Of a DNA stretch of 64,000 nucleotides, positions 44,860-55,170 are shown piece after piece. Each line of letters begins with the position of its first letter. Position 1 is the stretch's first letter. Location: assembly GCF_029309835.1 (NCBI RefSeq), contig NZ_JARJHL010000005.1:186001-250000 (forward strand), written 5' to 3'. The notes below the pieces were generated by a model. It saw only the letters and a list, made by a program, of their open reading frames with translations. It was not told the DNA's origin and did no database searches. Both the position numbers and the translations under genes were made by a program. Source of the stretch: Paracoccus sp. DMF-8 (GTDB taxonomy: Bacteria > Pseudomonadota > Alphaproteobacteria > Rhodobacterales > Rhodobacteraceae).

Positions 44860-46338
44860 TCAGATCTGTGCGGTCTTGACCGGCGCGATCATCTGCCCCG
44901 TCACCTTGTCGCGATAGGCGGTCTGCGGCGCGACGGATCGCAAAAAGAACAGCGAAAAGCCAAAGGGCGGATGCATGAAACTGGTCTGCATGTTGATCGC
45001 CAGCAGCACGCCGAACCAGATCAGGTCGATGTCCAGCGCGATGGCGGCCGGAACCAGCAGCGGCACGATGATGAATGCCAGCTCGAAATAATCGAGGAAG
45101 AAGGCCAGAAAAAACACCAGCAGCGACACGGCGATCAGAAAGCCGTATTCGCCGCCCGGCAGCGAGGTCAGCAGATGCTCGACCCAGATGTGGCCGTTGA
45201 CGCCGTAGAAGGCCAGCGAAAACACCCGTGCGCCCATCAGGATGAACATGACAAAGGCCGACAGCCGGGTCGTGGCCAGCAGGGCCTGCTGCAGCACCCC
45301 GCCCTTCAGCCGCCCCTTGGCAGCCGCCAGCAAAAGCGCGCCGACGGCCCCCATCGCGCCCCCTTCGGTCAGGGTGGCGATGCCCAGAAAGATCGTGCCC
45401 AGAACCAGAAAGATCAGCGCCAGCGGCAGGATCAGCACGATCACCACCTGTTGCGCCAGCCGCGACATCAGGCCAAGCCCCACCTTGCGGTCGATGATCG
45501 CCACGCCATAGACCGGCAGCACAGCTATGACGCCGGCAAAGATATCGGCATCCTTGCCGTAGGTCGGATACAGCCAGTGCCGGGACAGATAGCCCAGCAC
45601 CCCCATCGCCGCCAGCGCCGCAATGAGCGAGGTCAGGCCACCGCCAAGCGTCCGCGCCTCTTTCGGCAGGGCCAGGACCTTGTGGGGCTGAAAGATCGAC
45701 AGGATGACGATGTAAAGGATATAGAGCCCGGTCAGCACCAGACCGGGCAGCAGCGCGCCCTCGTACATGTCGCCGACCGAACGGCCAAGCTGGTCGGCCA
45801 GAACGATCAGCACCAGCGACGGCGGAATGATCTGGGCCAGCGTTCCCGATGCCGCGATGACGCCCGACGACAGGCTGCGGTCATAGCCGTAGCGCAGCAT
45901 GATCGGCAGCGAAATCATCCCCATCGCGATCACCGATGCCGCGACCACGCCGGTCGTCGCCGCCAGCATGGCGCCGACAATGATCACCGCATAGGCCAGC
46001 CCGCCGCGCACCGGGCCGAACAATTGCCCGATGGTGTCCAGCAGATCCTCGGCCATGCCGGATTTTTCCAGCACGATGCCCATGAAGGTAAAGAAGGGGA
46101 CGGCCAGCAGCGTGTCATTGGCCATGACCCCGCCGAACATGCGGTCCGGCAGCGATCTGAGCAGCGGCCAGTCCAGATTGATCGCCCCCCCGGACAGCGG
46201 CGCCAGTTCGACCCCGATGATAAAGAACAGGATGCCGTTGGCGGCCAGCGCGAAGGCGACCGGATAGCCGTAAAGCAAAAACAGGATCAGCGAGACGAAC
46301 ATGATCGGCGCAAGGTTCTGCGCGATGAAGACCATCAT
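44860..46338 (-). CDS. TRAP transporter large permease (DctM family), main part
   Basis: A 492-residue inner-membrane protein with about twelve helices in view. Family motifs: LFLLYGYPVAFALAANGILFF, VPFFTFMGIVLEKSGMAEDLLDTI, ATTGVVAASVIAMGMISLPIMLRYGYDRSLSSGVIAASGTLAQIIPPSLVLIVLADQ (the substrate-binding re-entrant loop), and ALLLAAAKGRLKG...TRLSAFVMFILMGARVF. It uses the Na+ gradient to import the solute. The protein ends VKTAQI at TGA 44860-44862, before the final helix, which is found in the next entry. Overlaps the small permease gene by 4 bases. Confidence 0.9.
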   Translation of the reverse strand: MMVFIAQNLAPIMFVSLILFLLYGYPVAFALAANGILFFIIGVELAPLSGGAINLDWPLLRSLPDRMFGGVMANDTLLAVPFFTFMGIVLEKSGMAEDLLDTIGQLFGPVRGGLAYAVIIVGAMLAATTGVVAASVIAMGMISLPIMLRYGYDRSLSSGVIAASGTLAQIIPPSLVLIVLADQLGRSVGDMYEGALLPGLVLTGLYILYIVILSIFQPHKVLALPKEARTLGGGLTSLIAALAAMGVLGYLSRHWLYPTYGKDADIFAGVIAVLPVYGVAIIDRKVGLGLMSRLAQQVVIVLILPLALIFLVLGTIFLGIATLTEGGAMGAVGALLLAAAKGRLKGGVLQQALLATTRLSAFVMFILMGARVFSLAFYGVNGHIWVEHLLTSLPGGEYGFLIAVSLLVFFLAFFLDYFELAFIIVPLLVPAAIALDIDLIWFGVLLAINMQTSFMHPPFGFSLFFLRSVAPQTAYRDKVTGQMIAPVKTAQI

Positions 46339-47051
46339 TTACGGCCGCCTTTCTGATCCGCATCCTTTTGCGCCAACGCATTCGGGTCCACCCCATCAGG
46401 ACCCACCCCATCAGGATCGGCCCCATTCGGGTCCGTGGCGTTCCGGCCGGGCGCCTCGCCCAGAATGGAACGGGCGATGCCGCGCGCCATTTCCTGCGCC
46501 TCCAGCTCTGCCGCCTCGTGTTGGGACAGGAATTTCCCGTCATCCTCGATCGTGCCGCGCAGCACGGCGATTTTCTTGATCAGTTCGGAAATTCCCTGCA
46601 GGAACAACAGGACGAACCCGACCAGCAGGATCAGCTTGGCCGGCCAGAGGATCAGCCCGCCCGAGTTCATCGACACCTCTCCGCTGCGCCATGAACGCTG
46701 GACCCAGGGGACCAGAAACCAGATCATCAACCCGGTGAAGGGCAGCAGCATGAAGATGCCGCCAAAGACGTCGATCCAGTTCTGCGTGCGCCGCGACCAG
46801 CGCCCATACAGGATGTCGATGCGGATATGTTCGTTTTGCAGCAGGGTATAGGCGGCCGCCGCCATGAAGGCCGCGCCATACAGATACCATTGCAGTTCCA
46901 GCATCGCATTCGACGATGTGTTGAAGACCTTGCGGACGATCGCATTGCCCGCGCTGAGCACAACCGCCAGCAGGATCAGCCAGCTTGCATGTCTTCCGAT
47001 AAAGCTGTTGACGCGGTCTATCCCCTTGGACAGGGTTAGCAGCCCGTTCAT
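46335..47051 (-). CDS. TRAP transporter small permease (DctQ family)
   Basis: A 238-residue protein with four helices: WLILLAVVLSAGNAIVRKVF, LELQWYLYGAAFMAAAAYTL, IDVFGGIFMLLPFTGLMIWFL, LILLVGFVLLFLQGISELI. NEHIRIDILYGRWSRRTQNWID is the DctQ loop signature. The C-terminal 70 residues are charged and end in a repeat of DPxG units (NGADPDGVGPDGVDP), unusual for the family and in line with the repeat tail of its DctM partner. It is first in the dctQ-dctM unit. Confidence 0.88.
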   Translation of the reverse strand: MNGLLTLSKGIDRVNSFIGRHASWLILLAVVLSAGNAIVRKVFNTSSNAMLELQWYLYGAAFMAAAAYTLLQNEHIRIDILYGRWSRRTQNWIDVFGGIFMLLPFTGLMIWFLVPWVQRSWRSGEVSMNSGGLILWPAKLILLVGFVLLFLQGISELIKKIAVLRGTIEDDGKFLSQHEAAELEAQEMARGIARSILGEAPGRNATDPNGADPDGVGPDGVDPNALAQKDADQKGGRK

Positions 47052-47170
47052 CCCTTGCTTCCTTTCAGCCGTGGCGCCGCCGCAAAGCCGATCATCCCCT
47101 GCCGCAGCGCGTGATTTTCTGGCGCTTGGCGCGCGTGTTCATCGTCCATAAGGCTGATTGCAGGGGCTAT

Positions 47171-47956
47171 CTAGGCTTTTTCGACAAGAATGGCGGCCAG
47201 TGCGACCAGCGCGCTCACCTCTCCGATCTGCTGGACCGCGCCCAGGACATCGCCGGTCTGCCCGCCAAGCGCCCGCTTTGCCTTGATTCCAATCAGGATC
47301 TGCCCGCAAAAACAGCCAAGGACGGCGATCATTCCGGCCAGGGGCGGGAATGCGACGGGGCAAACCGACGCCGCGAAAAACGGCATCAGGCCAAGGCAGA
47401 TGGCCGCTGCGACCACCCCGGCCGGGGGCCGCCCCGCACCGCGCCCAAGCCCGTCACCCCGCGCCGGTTCCAGCCAGCGCAGCGCCGCGACGATCCCGGC
47501 GCGCGACAGGGCGCCAAGCGCGACCAGCGCGATCATCGCGGACACAGGCGGCAGCGCGGCCAGCGCCGCGACGCGCAGGGCGCTGGTCAGGCCAAGCGCC
47601 AGCACGCCATAGCTGCCGATCCGCGAATCCCGCATGATCTCCAGCCGCCTGTCGCGGGTCGCGCCGCCCATGCCATCGGCCAGATCGGCCAGCCCGTCTT
47701 CGTGCAAGCCCCCGGTCAGCCAGATCTGCGCAGCCACAGCCAGCAGGGCCGCGATCAGCAGGGTCAGCCCCAGCCACAGCGCCAGCCCCAGAACCAGCGC
47801 CCCCGCCCCGCCGACGACCATCCCGGCCAGCGGAAAGGCCCAGAGCGCAGATTGCAGTTGCGGCGCCGGATCGGGCAGGAACCGCCCGACCGGCAGGCGG
47901 GTCAGCCAGCACAGCGCCAGCACCGGCGCAGCCAGCAGGCGGCGCGGATCAGCCAC
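47171..47956 (-). CDS. cobS: Adenosylcobinamide-GDP ribazoletransferase
   Basis: A membrane enzyme joining AdoCbi-GDP and alpha-ribazole to give cobalamin. Motifs: [62 protein letters not shown] (metal-binding DGLADxxD), and [18 protein letters not shown]. About seven hydrophobic helices. I place the start at GTG 47956 because it overlaps the cobT stop as GTGGCTGA; a TTG six codons earlier is also open. 261 residues. Confidence 0.92.
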   Translation of the reverse strand: MADPRRLLAAPVLALCWLTRLPVGRFLPDPAPQLQSALWAFPLAGMVVGGAGALVLGLALWLGLTLLIAALLAVAAQIWLTGGLHEDGLADLADGMGGATRDRRLEIMRDSRIGSYGVLALGLTSALRVAALAALPPVSAMIALVALGALSRAGIVAALRWLEPARGDGLGRGAGRPPAGVVAAAICLGLMPFFAASVCPVAFPPLAGMIAVLGCFCGQILIGIKAKRALGGQTGDVLGAVQQIGEVSALVALAAILVEKA

Positions 47957-48914
47957 CGATCCCCGCCTCGGCAAAGGTCGCCATGCCGTTGTGACACTCC
48001 AGCGCGGCGCGCAGGACCATCAGCGCGACGGCCGCGCCGCTGCCTTCGCCAAGCCGCATGTCCAGCGCAAGGATGGGCTGTTTTCCCATCGCCTCCAGCA
48101 GCTTGCGGTGGCCCGGCTCGGCGCTGACGTGACCGGCAAGGCAATGGTCCAGCGCGGCGGGGTCGTCGCGGGTCAGGACGGCGGCGGCGGCGCAGCAGAT
48201 AAAGCCGTCCAGCAGAACCGGGATGCCCGATGCGCGCGCGCGCAGGGATCGCGCCGCAGATCGCCGCCTGTTCGCGCCCGCCGTAAGCGGCCAGCGTTTC
48301 GGCCGTCGAACGCGCGGCGGCGTGACGTGCCAGCCCCTCATCGACGACGCGGGTCTTCAGCGCCAGCATCTGGCCAGATGCACCGGTGCCCGGGCCGACC
48401 CAATCCGCGCCCGTTCCGCCAAAGACCGCCGCCGCCGCCTGCACGGCGGCCACGCGGTCGAATTGCCGATGCCCATTTCGCCAAGGATCAGCACATCGGC
48501 CGCCGGATCGACGGCATCCGCGCCCGCCTGCATCGCGGCCTGAACCTCTGGCCCGGTCATCGCGGGGCCTGCGGTGAAATCGCCGGTCGGCCGGTCCAGA
48601 TCCAGCGCGACGACGGACAGACCGGCACCGGCAACGCGGCTGATCTGGCTGATCGCGGCCCCGCCCTGCCGGAAGTTCCGCACCATCAGCGCCGTCACCT
48701 CGACCGGAAAGGGGTTGATGCCGCGCCCACAGACACCGTGGTTCCCGGCAAAGACAACCGCCTGCGCGCGGTCGATGCGGGGGGCCGGGCGACCCTGCCA
48801 GCCCGCCATGAATTCGGCCAGCGTTTCCAGCACGCCAAGCGATCCGGGCGGTTTCGTCAGTTGCGCCTGCCGGTCGCGGGCGGCCTGCGCCGCTGCGCTG
48901 TCATAGGTTTTCAT
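47949..48914 (-). CDS. cobT: Nicotinate-nucleotide-dimethylbenzimidazole phosphoribosyltransferase, frameshifted
   Basis: CobT makes alpha-ribazole phosphate for the lower cobalamin ligand. N-terminal frame: [57 protein letters not shown]. Near 48455 one G is missing, after which [25 protein letters not shown] continues in a second frame. Near 48245 one extra C moves it to the third frame: [73 protein letters not shown] with the catalytic Glu near the end. The two indels cancel in length. All motifs are there, so a read-error explanation is best. Confidence 0.9.
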
Positions 48915-49437
48915 CCGTCGCCCTTTCCGGCTTCAGCCGCAGCGGCAGACCGCTGACCGCCATCCAGACCTCGTCCGCGATGGCGGCGACGGCCTGATTC
49001 ATCCAGCCATGTTCGTCGCGAAACCGCCGCGTCGCGCGGTCGGCGGGCACGATCCCCAGCCCCAGCTCATTCGTCACCAGCACGACCAGGCTGCGCTGCC
49101 GTTGCAGGGCCGCGCAAAGCGCCGCCGTATCGGCCCCCTCGCCCATATTGGCCAGCCAAAGCGTCAGGCAGTCGATCAGCCGCACCCTCTGCCCGTCGCT
49201 GGCGTCCAGCGCGGCAGGCAGATCGCGCGGTTCCTCGATGGTGCGCCAACCGGTGTCGCGCCGGGCGCGGTGAAGGTCGATGCGATGGGCCATTTCGCCG
49301 TCCAGCGCCTGCGCGGTGGCGATATAGATCGCGGTTTCGCCCGCAGGACGCAGGCGCGCGACGATCCCCTCGGCCAGGGCGGATTTGCCGGAACGCGCGC
49401 CTCCGGTCACCAGAATGATGCGGCTTTGTGTCACCAT
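48901..49437 (-). CDS. cobU: Bifunctional adenosylcobinamide kinase/guanylyltransferase
   Basis: A 178-residue enzyme phosphorylating and guanylylating adenosylcobinamide. The P-loop is VTGGARSGKSALAE; the guanylylation His region is AHRIDLHRARRDTGWRTIEEPRDL; VRLIDCLTLWLANM and VLVTNELGLGIVPADRATRRFRDEHGWMNQAVA follow. Start at 49437 (MVTQSRIILVTGG) preferred over 20 extra low-complexity codons. It overlaps cobT by 14 bases, giving a cobU-cobT-cobS unit. No cobalamin riboswitch is visible upstream. Alphaproteobacterial name cobP also applies. Confidence 0.93.
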   Translation of the reverse strand: MVTQSRIILVTGGARSGKSALAEGIVARLRPAGETAIYIATAQALDGEMAHRIDLHRARRDTGWRTIEEPRDLPAALDASDGQRVRLIDCLTLWLANMGEGADTAALCAALQRQRSLVVLVTNELGLGIVPADRATRRFRDEHGWMNQAVAAIADEVWMAVSGLPLRLKPERATDENL

Positions 49438-49631
49438 GGCCCGCTTGTTCCACAGCCGCGCCCGCGATGGAAGTGGCGCGGGCGGGCGGGGCGGCACAAT
49501 CTGTTCCGCGCCGGCACGATTGGCGCGCTACAATGGCTGGCTGGTTTTGCCGTCATGGGTCAGGCCTGCGACAAAAGGACTGTTTCGATAACATTTCCTT
49601 TTGTTGACCGGAAAAAGGGGGGGTGTGCCGG

Positions 49632-49661
49632 TTGTTCCCGCCGCGATCGTCGGTCTATTAT
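49632..49661 (+). promoter_or_regulatory. Putative sigma-70-type promoter of the mrp operon
   Basis: TTGTTC (49632-49637), an 18-base spacer and TATTAT (49656-49661) lie 35 bases upstream of the mrpA start. Stands out in GC-rich DNA but is a sequence match only. Confidence 0.35.
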
Positions 49662-49696
49662 CCATCGGACAACTCGAAAATCGACGAAGGACGCGG

Positions 49697-52672
49697 ATGA
49701 TCGCACAGAACCTGTTGATCATGCTGGTGATACTGCCGTTTCTTGCGGCGGGGATCGCGGCCACCCTGCCGGGTGACTCCCGAAATTCCGAGGCATGGAT
49801 CTCAGGTCTGGCCATGGTGGCCATGCTGGGCATTCTGGCGGCCCTGCACCCCGAGGTGCAGGACGGCGGCAAGATCATCGCACAGGTCAGATGGGCGGAT
49901 TCCATCGGCCTTGGCCTCAGCTTCCGGCTGGACGGCTTTGCCTGGCTGTTCATGGTGCTGGTCGCGGGCATCGGCTTTCTGGTCGTGCTATATGCGCGTT
50001 ACTATATGTCGCCCGACGATCCGCTCGCGCGCTTCTATGGCTGCCTGCTGGCCTTTGCCGGCGCGATGAGCGGGGTGATCCTGTCGGGCAACATCATCCA
50101 GCTTGTCGTGTTCTGGGAACTGACCAGCCTGACATCCTTTCTGCTGATCGGCTATTGGCAGAACCGCTCGGACGCCCGCGACGGGGCGCGCATGGCGCTG
50201 GCCACGACGGCGGCGGGCGGGGTCTGCCTGCTGGTCGCGATGATCCTGCTGGGGCAGGTCGTCGGCAGCTATCAGCTGGATGCGGTGCTGGCCGCCGGGG
50301 CCAAGATCCGGGGCAGCGCGCTGTATATGCCGATCCTGATCCTGTTCCTGCTGGGCGCCTTCACCAAATCGGCGCAATTCCCGTTCCAATACTGGTTGCC
50401 CAATGCCATGGCCGCGCCGACGCCGGTGTCGGCCTATCTGCATTCCGCCACGATGGTAAAGGCCGGGGTGTTCCTGCTGGTCCGCTTTGAACCGGCGCTT
50501 GGCGACAGTCAGGCGTGGTTCCAGATCGTCACGCTGATCGGCATGCTGACCATGCTGATCGGCGCGGTCGCGGCCCTGTTCCAGCACGATCTGAAGGGGT
50601 TGCTGGCCTATTCGACGATCAGCCATCTGGGCCTGATCACCGCACTGGCCGGGATCGGTTCCGAGGAGGCGATGGTCGCCGCCGTGTTCCATATCGTCAA
50701 TCATGCGGTCTTCAAGGCATCGCTGTTCATGACGGCGGGCATCATCGACCACGAAACCGGCACGCGCGACATGCGCAAGCTGTCGGGGCTGTATCGCTAT
50801 ATGCCGGTGACGGCGACGCTGGCGATCATCGCCTCGGCCGCGATGGCGGGGGTGCCGCTGCTGAACGGTTTCCTGTCCAAGGAGATGTTCTTTCAGGCGG
50901 CCTATGAATGGAACAACGGCACGCCGCTGGACGATGCCCTGCCCTATCTCGCGACGCTGGCCGGGGTGTTCAGCGTCGCCTATTCGCTGCGCTTCATCGT
51001 GTCGGTCTTTTTCGGTCCGGAACCCAAGGGCCTGCCCCATACCCCGCACGAGCCGCCCGCGCTGATGCGCGGACCCGTGGCCGTTCTGGTGGTGATCTGT
51101 CTGGCGGTCGGCATCCTGCCGCAACAGATGGTCGGGCCGGAACTGAAAACCGCGATGATGTCGATCCTTGGCCCGGATCTGCCCTATTACAGCCTGAAAA
51201 TCTGGCATGGCGTCAACGCCGCCCTGATCATGAGCGGCGTCGCATTCGCCGCGGGCATCATGATCTATCTGGCCGGTCATGGCCGGTTCGAGAAGATGCC
51301 CGAAGGCCCGCCCCTGCTACGCAACCTGTCCGGGCGCGCGGCCTATGACTGGGTCATGTCCACCGTCATGCTGCGCTACCCGCGCGAGATCCTGCGCGTC
51401 ACCACCGCGCCGGGCCTGCAGGTGCAGCTGCGTTCCATGGTGCTGCTGACGCTGGCCGCGACCTGGTTCGCGCTGTCGCGGCTGGAATGGAACATCCCGA
51501 TGCCGACCTTGTCGCTGCCCGAAACGGTCTTTGCCCTGCTGTGGATCGTCGGCGCGATCTGCGCCATCGGCGCGGCATGGCAGGCCAATTACCACCGTTT
51601 CGCCGCGCTTGTCCTGCTGGGCGGCGCGGGGCTTGTGACCTGCGCGACCTTTGTCTGGCTGTCGGCCCCCGACCTTGCCGTGACGCAGTTGCTGGTCGAA
51701 ATCGTGACCACGGTGCTGTTGCTTCTGGGCCTGCGCTGGATGCCCAAGCGCGACCCCGACATTCCGCGCGACCAAAGCCTGCGCGCGCGTTTCCGGCGCC
51801 GGGGCGACCTGCTGATCGCGCTGATCTGCGGCAGCGGCGTCACCGCGATTGCGCTGGCGATCATGCTGACCCCGCCCGGTGCCTCGGTCGGGGACTGGTT
51901 CCTGCGTCATTCCTATTCGGAAGGCGGCGGCACCAATGTCGTCAACGTCATCCTGGTCGATTTCCGCGCCTTTGACACCTTTGGCGAAATCACGGTTCTG
52001 GCCATCGTCGCGCTGACCGTCTTTGCCCTGCTGCGCCGTTTCCGCCCGGCGGTGGAAAGCGCCGAAAAGCCCTCGCCGCAGCGCCATGCCACAGGATCGA
52101 CGCTGTATAACTACCTGTATGTGCCGCAGATCATCATGCAATGGCTGTTCGCGCCGATCATCATGCTGGCGGCCTATCTGTTCTTTCGCGGCCACGACCT
52201 GCCCGGCGGCGGCTTTGCCGCGGGCGTGACGCTGGCCATCGGCCTGCTGCTGCAATATCTGGCCGCCGATGTCCGCTGGATCGAGGCGCGGCTGACCGTC
52301 CTGCCGGTGCGCTGGATGGCGGTGGGTCTGGCGGTGGCCTCGGCCACGGGTGCCGGGGCGTGGATCTTTGGCTATCCCCTCCTGTCGGCCCATGCCCGCT
52401 ATCTGGATCTGCCGCTGATCGGTCAGGTGCCGTTTTCCACCGCGATGCTGTTTGACCTTGGCGTCTTTTCGCTGGTCGTCGGCGCCATCGTCCTGATGTT
52501 GATCGCCATCGCCCACCAGTCGATGCGCCTTGGCCCGCGTCAACGCAGATCCGCCGAAACCGAGGAGCTGGACCAACTGGAAGAAGCGACCGAGGAAGCC
52601 CCGCAACCGGAAGCCCCGCATCAGGACATTCCGCGCCCGGCAGCCCCCCTCGCCACCGGAGGAGCCGCCTGA
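49697..52672 (+). CDS. mrpA: Mrp Na+/H+ antiporter subunit A/B fusion
   Basis: A 991-residue membrane protein. The N-terminal two thirds are NuoL-like (LVVLYARYYMSPDDPLARFYGCLLAFAGAMSGVILSGNIIQLVVFWELTSLTSFLLIGYW; FPFQYWLPNAMAAPTPVSAYLHSATMVKAGVFLL; FHIVNHAVFKASLFMTAGI), with the Lys and Glu of the proton path. A DUF4040-like segment follows (APDLAVTQLLVEIVTTVLLLLGL), and the last 200 residues are the MrpB domain (NYLYVPQIIMQWLFAPIIMLAAYLFFRGHDLPGGGFAAGVTLAIG). This PhaAB-type fusion is standard in alphaproteobacteria. Start ATG 49697 after AAGGA. The cytoplasmic tail is acidic. Confidence 0.94.
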   Translation: MIAQNLLIMLVILPFLAAGIAATLPGDSRNSEAWISGLAMVAMLGILAALHPEVQDGGKIIAQVRWADSIGLGLSFRLDGFAWLFMVLVAGIGFLVVLYARYYMSPDDPLARFYGCLLAFAGAMSGVILSGNIIQLVVFWELTSLTSFLLIGYWQNRSDARDGARMALATTAAGGVCLLVAMILLGQVVGSYQLDAVLAAGAKIRGSALYMPILILFLLGAFTKSAQFPFQYWLPNAMAAPTPVSAYLHSATMVKAGVFLLVRFEPALGDSQAWFQIVTLIGMLTMLIGAVAALFQHDLKGLLAYSTISHLGLITALAGIGSEEAMVAAVFHIVNHAVFKASLFMTAGIIDHETGTRDMRKLSGLYRYMPVTATLAIIASAAMAGVPLLNGFLSKEMFFQAAYEWNNGTPLDDALPYLATLAGVFSVAYSLRFIVSVFFGPEPKGLPHTPHEPPALMRGPVAVLVVICLAVGILPQQMVGPELKTAMMSILGPDLPYYSLKIWHGVNAALIMSGVAFAAGIMIYLAGHGRFEKMPEGPPLLRNLSGRAAYDWVMSTVMLRYPREILRVTTAPGLQVQLRSMVLLTLAATWFALSRLEWNIPMPTLSLPETVFALLWIVGAICAIGAAWQANYHRFAALVLLGGAGLVTCATFVWLSAPDLAVTQLLVEIVTTVLLLLGLRWMPKRDPDIPRDQSLRARFRRRGDLLIALICGSGVTAIALAIMLTPPGASVGDWFLRHSYSEGGGTNVVNVILVDFRAFDTFGEITVLAIVALTVFALLRRFRPAVESAEKPSPQRHATGSTLYNYLYVPQIIMQWLFAPIIMLAAYLFFRGHDLPGGGFAAGVTLAIGLLLQYLAADVRWIEARLTVLPVRWMAVGLAVASATGAGAWIFGYPLLSAHARYLDLPLIGQVPFSTAMLFDLGVFSLVVGAIVLMLIAIAHQSMRLGPRQRRSAETEELDQLEEATEEAPQPEAPHQDIPRPAAPLATGGAA

Positions 52673-53016
52673 TGGAACTGATCCTGTCAATCGCGATCGG
52701 CGTGCTGGTCGGCTCGGGCGTCTGGCTGATCCTGCGGCCGCGCACCTTCCAGCTGATCATCGGGCTGTGCCTGCTGGCTTATGGCGTCAACCTGTTCATC
52801 TTTGCGATGGGCCGGTTGTATGTCGGCGCCGCGCCGATCATGCCCAAGGGCGGTTTCGTCGACCCGAACGCCTATGCCGACCCCCTGCCACAGGCGCTGG
52901 TGCTGACCGCCATCGTCATCAGCTTTGCCACCACCGCCCTGTTCCTTGTCGTGATGATCGCCTCGCGCGGGGTGACCGGGACGGATCATGTGGACGGGAA
53001 AGAACGCGACAAATGA
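52672..53016 (+). CDS. mrpC: Mrp antiporter subunit C
   Basis: A 114-residue NuoK-like subunit with three helices: ILSIAIGVLVGSGVWLIL, LIIGLCLLAYGVNLFIFAMG, DPLPQALVLTAIVISFATTALFLVVMI. The family signature GxNLxxF is present. It starts on the last base of the mrpA stop (TGATG) and its stop overlaps mrpD. Confidence 0.94.
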   Translation: MELILSIAIGVLVGSGVWLILRPRTFQLIIGLCLLAYGVNLFIFAMGRLYVGAAPIMPKGGFVDPNAYADPLPQALVLTAIVISFATTALFLVVMIASRGVTGTDHVDGKERDK

Positions 53017-54685
53017 TGCCAGAAGAAATCTACGTCCCGACCCATCTGCTTGTCGCGCCGGTGCTGATCCCGCTGGTCGCGGGTGCCCTGATGCTGTTTT
53101 ACCACGACCGCTACCGCCAATTGAAACTGGGCCTTGGCACGGCCGCGCTGCTGGCGCTGCTGGTCGTGTCGATCGAAATGATCTCGCGGGTCAAGGGCGA
53201 CGGCGGCACCTTTGTCGGCACCTATCTGATGGGCAACTGGCCGGTGCCGGTGGGCATCGTTCTGGTGCTGGACCGGCTGTCCGCGATGATGGTCATGCTG
53301 ACCACGCTGCTGGCGATTCCGGCGCTGATCTATGCGGCGGCGGGCTGGCAGGGCAAGGGCCAGCATTTCCACAGCCTGTTCCAGTTCCTGCTGGCCGGCG
53401 TCAACGGCGCCTTCCTGACGGGCGATCTGTTCAACCTGTTCGTGTTCTTCGAGGTGATGCTGGCCGCATCCTACGGGCTGATGCTGCACGGTTCGGGGGT
53501 CGAGCGGATCCGCCACGGCATGCATTACATCGCGATCAACCTTGCCGCATCGCTGCTGTTCCTGCTGGGCGCGGCGCTGGTCTACGGCACGGCGGGCACG
53601 CTGAACATGGCCGATATCTCGCGCGTCGTGCCCCTGCTGGAGGGGCCGCAGCGCGCGCTGTTCCACGCCGCCGCCTGTTTCCTGGGGCTGGCCTTCCTGA
53701 TCAAGGCGGCGACCTGGCCCTTGTGCTTCTGGCTGCCGGGCACCTATGCGGCGGCCTCTCCGCCGGCGGCGGCGACATTCGCGATCATGACCAAGGTCGG
53801 GCTGTATGTGATCCTGCGGCTGATGGTGCTGACCTTCGGGGTCGATGCCGGGGCTTCGGCGGGATTCGGCGCGCCGGTGCTGATCCTTGGCGGGCTTGCG
53901 ACAATGGCCTATGGCACGTTCGGCATTCTGGGCGCGACGGGATTCCGACCAAGGGCGGCTATGTCTCGCTGATCTCATCGGGGACGGTGCTGACGGCCAT
54001 CGGCTTTGCGCTGGTCGGGGGCGGTGCGCCGGTGCTGTCGGGGGCGCTGTATTACCTGATCGGCTCGACCGTCGCGATCGGCGCCTACTTCCTGCTGGCC
54101 GAAATCGTGTCGCGCGATGATGCCGACCAGCATGTCGACGACGAGCCGACGGCCAAGGGCGCCGATACCGTCGCGGGCGACCGTTGGGCGCCGATGATGG
54201 GCACGGTCGAGGATGAGATCGCCCCGGCCAGCGAACGCACGACATCCTGGACCACCACCGCGATCTGCTTTGCGCTGATCGCGGTCATGCTGGCGGGCCT
54301 GCCGCCGATGCCGGGCTTCATCGGCAAATTCGCCATGCTGTCGGGCGCGATCCGTGAAAACATCGCGGTCAGCGGCGTCATGCCGGGGATCCTGTGGGCC
54401 TATGTCGCCATCGTGATCTTTTCGGGCTTTGCCGTGCTGATCGCCATGGTCCGCATCGGCATCCGCCGTTTCTGGGCGCTGGAGGGCCCCGCCCCCAAGG
54501 TGCTGGCGCTGGAAATCGGTCCGGTCGTCCTGATCCTTACGATGATCATGCTGCTGACCGTCAAGGCCGATCCAGTGCTGCGCTATACGCATGAAACCGC
54601 ATCGACCCTGCTGACGCCTTCGGTCTATCGCGATGCGGTGCTGGCCGCGCCGGTCGTCGAGAATGTGGAAAGGGTCGCAAGATGA
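53013..54685 (+). CDS. mrpD: Mrp antiporter subunit D, frameshifted
   Basis: A NuoN/M-like proton-translocating subunit, about 557 residues. Motifs: GDLFNLFVFFEVMLAASYGLMLHGSG, FLIKAATWPLCFWLPGTYAAASPPAAATFAIMTKVGLYVILRL, TMAYGTFGILGATG. Near 53948 one C is missing (CC where CCC is needed), and the protein continues in the next frame: TKGGYVSLISSGTVLTAIGFAL, GSTVAIGAYFLLAEIVSRDD, LIAVMLAGLPPMPGFIGKFAMLSGAI. ATG 53013 overlaps the mrpC stop. Since all flanking genes are coupled by ATGA overlaps, the operon appears complete. Confidence 0.92.
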
Positions 54686-55170
54686 GGCGTTATTTCCCCC
54701 ATCCGATCCTGTTCGTCGGCCTGATCTTCATGTGGCTGATCCTGACGCGGTTTTCGCTTGGCAACCTGATTTTGGGCGCCGCGATTTCGATGGTGGCAAG
54801 CTGGGTGGTCAGCCGCCTGCGCCCCAAGCGCGTCGTCGTGTACAGCCCGCTGGCCGTGGTCAAGCTGTTCTTCATCGTGGGCTATGACATCATGATGTCG
54901 AACCTTGCCGTCGCGATGGTGATCCTGCGCGGCCCGGCCAGCCCGGAACGCACGCCCGGCTTCATCCAGTTGCAACTGAAGCTGCGCGACCGCAACGGCC
55001 CGGCCGCGCTGGCCGTCATCATCACCGCGACCCCCGGCACCGCCTGGATCGAACACGACCCCGAAGACGGCCGCCTGCTTTTGCACATCCTCGACCTCAA
55101 GGAAGAAGACGACTGGCAAAAGCTGATCCAGAACCGCTACGAAAAGCTGCTGATGGAGATCTTCGAATGA
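54682..55170 (+). CDS. mrpE: Mrp antiporter subunit E
   Basis: A 162-residue protein. Two N-terminal helices ([36 protein letters not shown]) precede a cytoplasmic part: [74 protein letters not shown]. The TPGT motif is diagnostic of MrpE. Starts by ATGA overlap with mrpD and ends by overlap with mrpF. Confidence 0.94.
   Translation: MRRYFPHPILFVGLIFMWLILTRFSLGNLILGAAISMVASWVVSRLRPKRVVVYSPLAVVKLFFIVGYDIMMSNLAVAMVILRGPASPERTPGFIQLQLKLRDRNGPAALAVIITATPGTAWIEHDPEDGRLLLHILDLKEEDDWQKLIQNRYEKLLMEIFE

Noticed and set aside
44860..44862. TGA in dctM as selenocysteine or programmed read-through
   Set aside because: No SECIS-like hairpin follows and the family has no Cys or Sec here; a TGG to TGA change is simpler.
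49438..49696. Possible cobalamin riboswitch before cobU
   Set aside because: No B12 box (GCCACTG-like) or matching stem is visible upstream of the cob genes.
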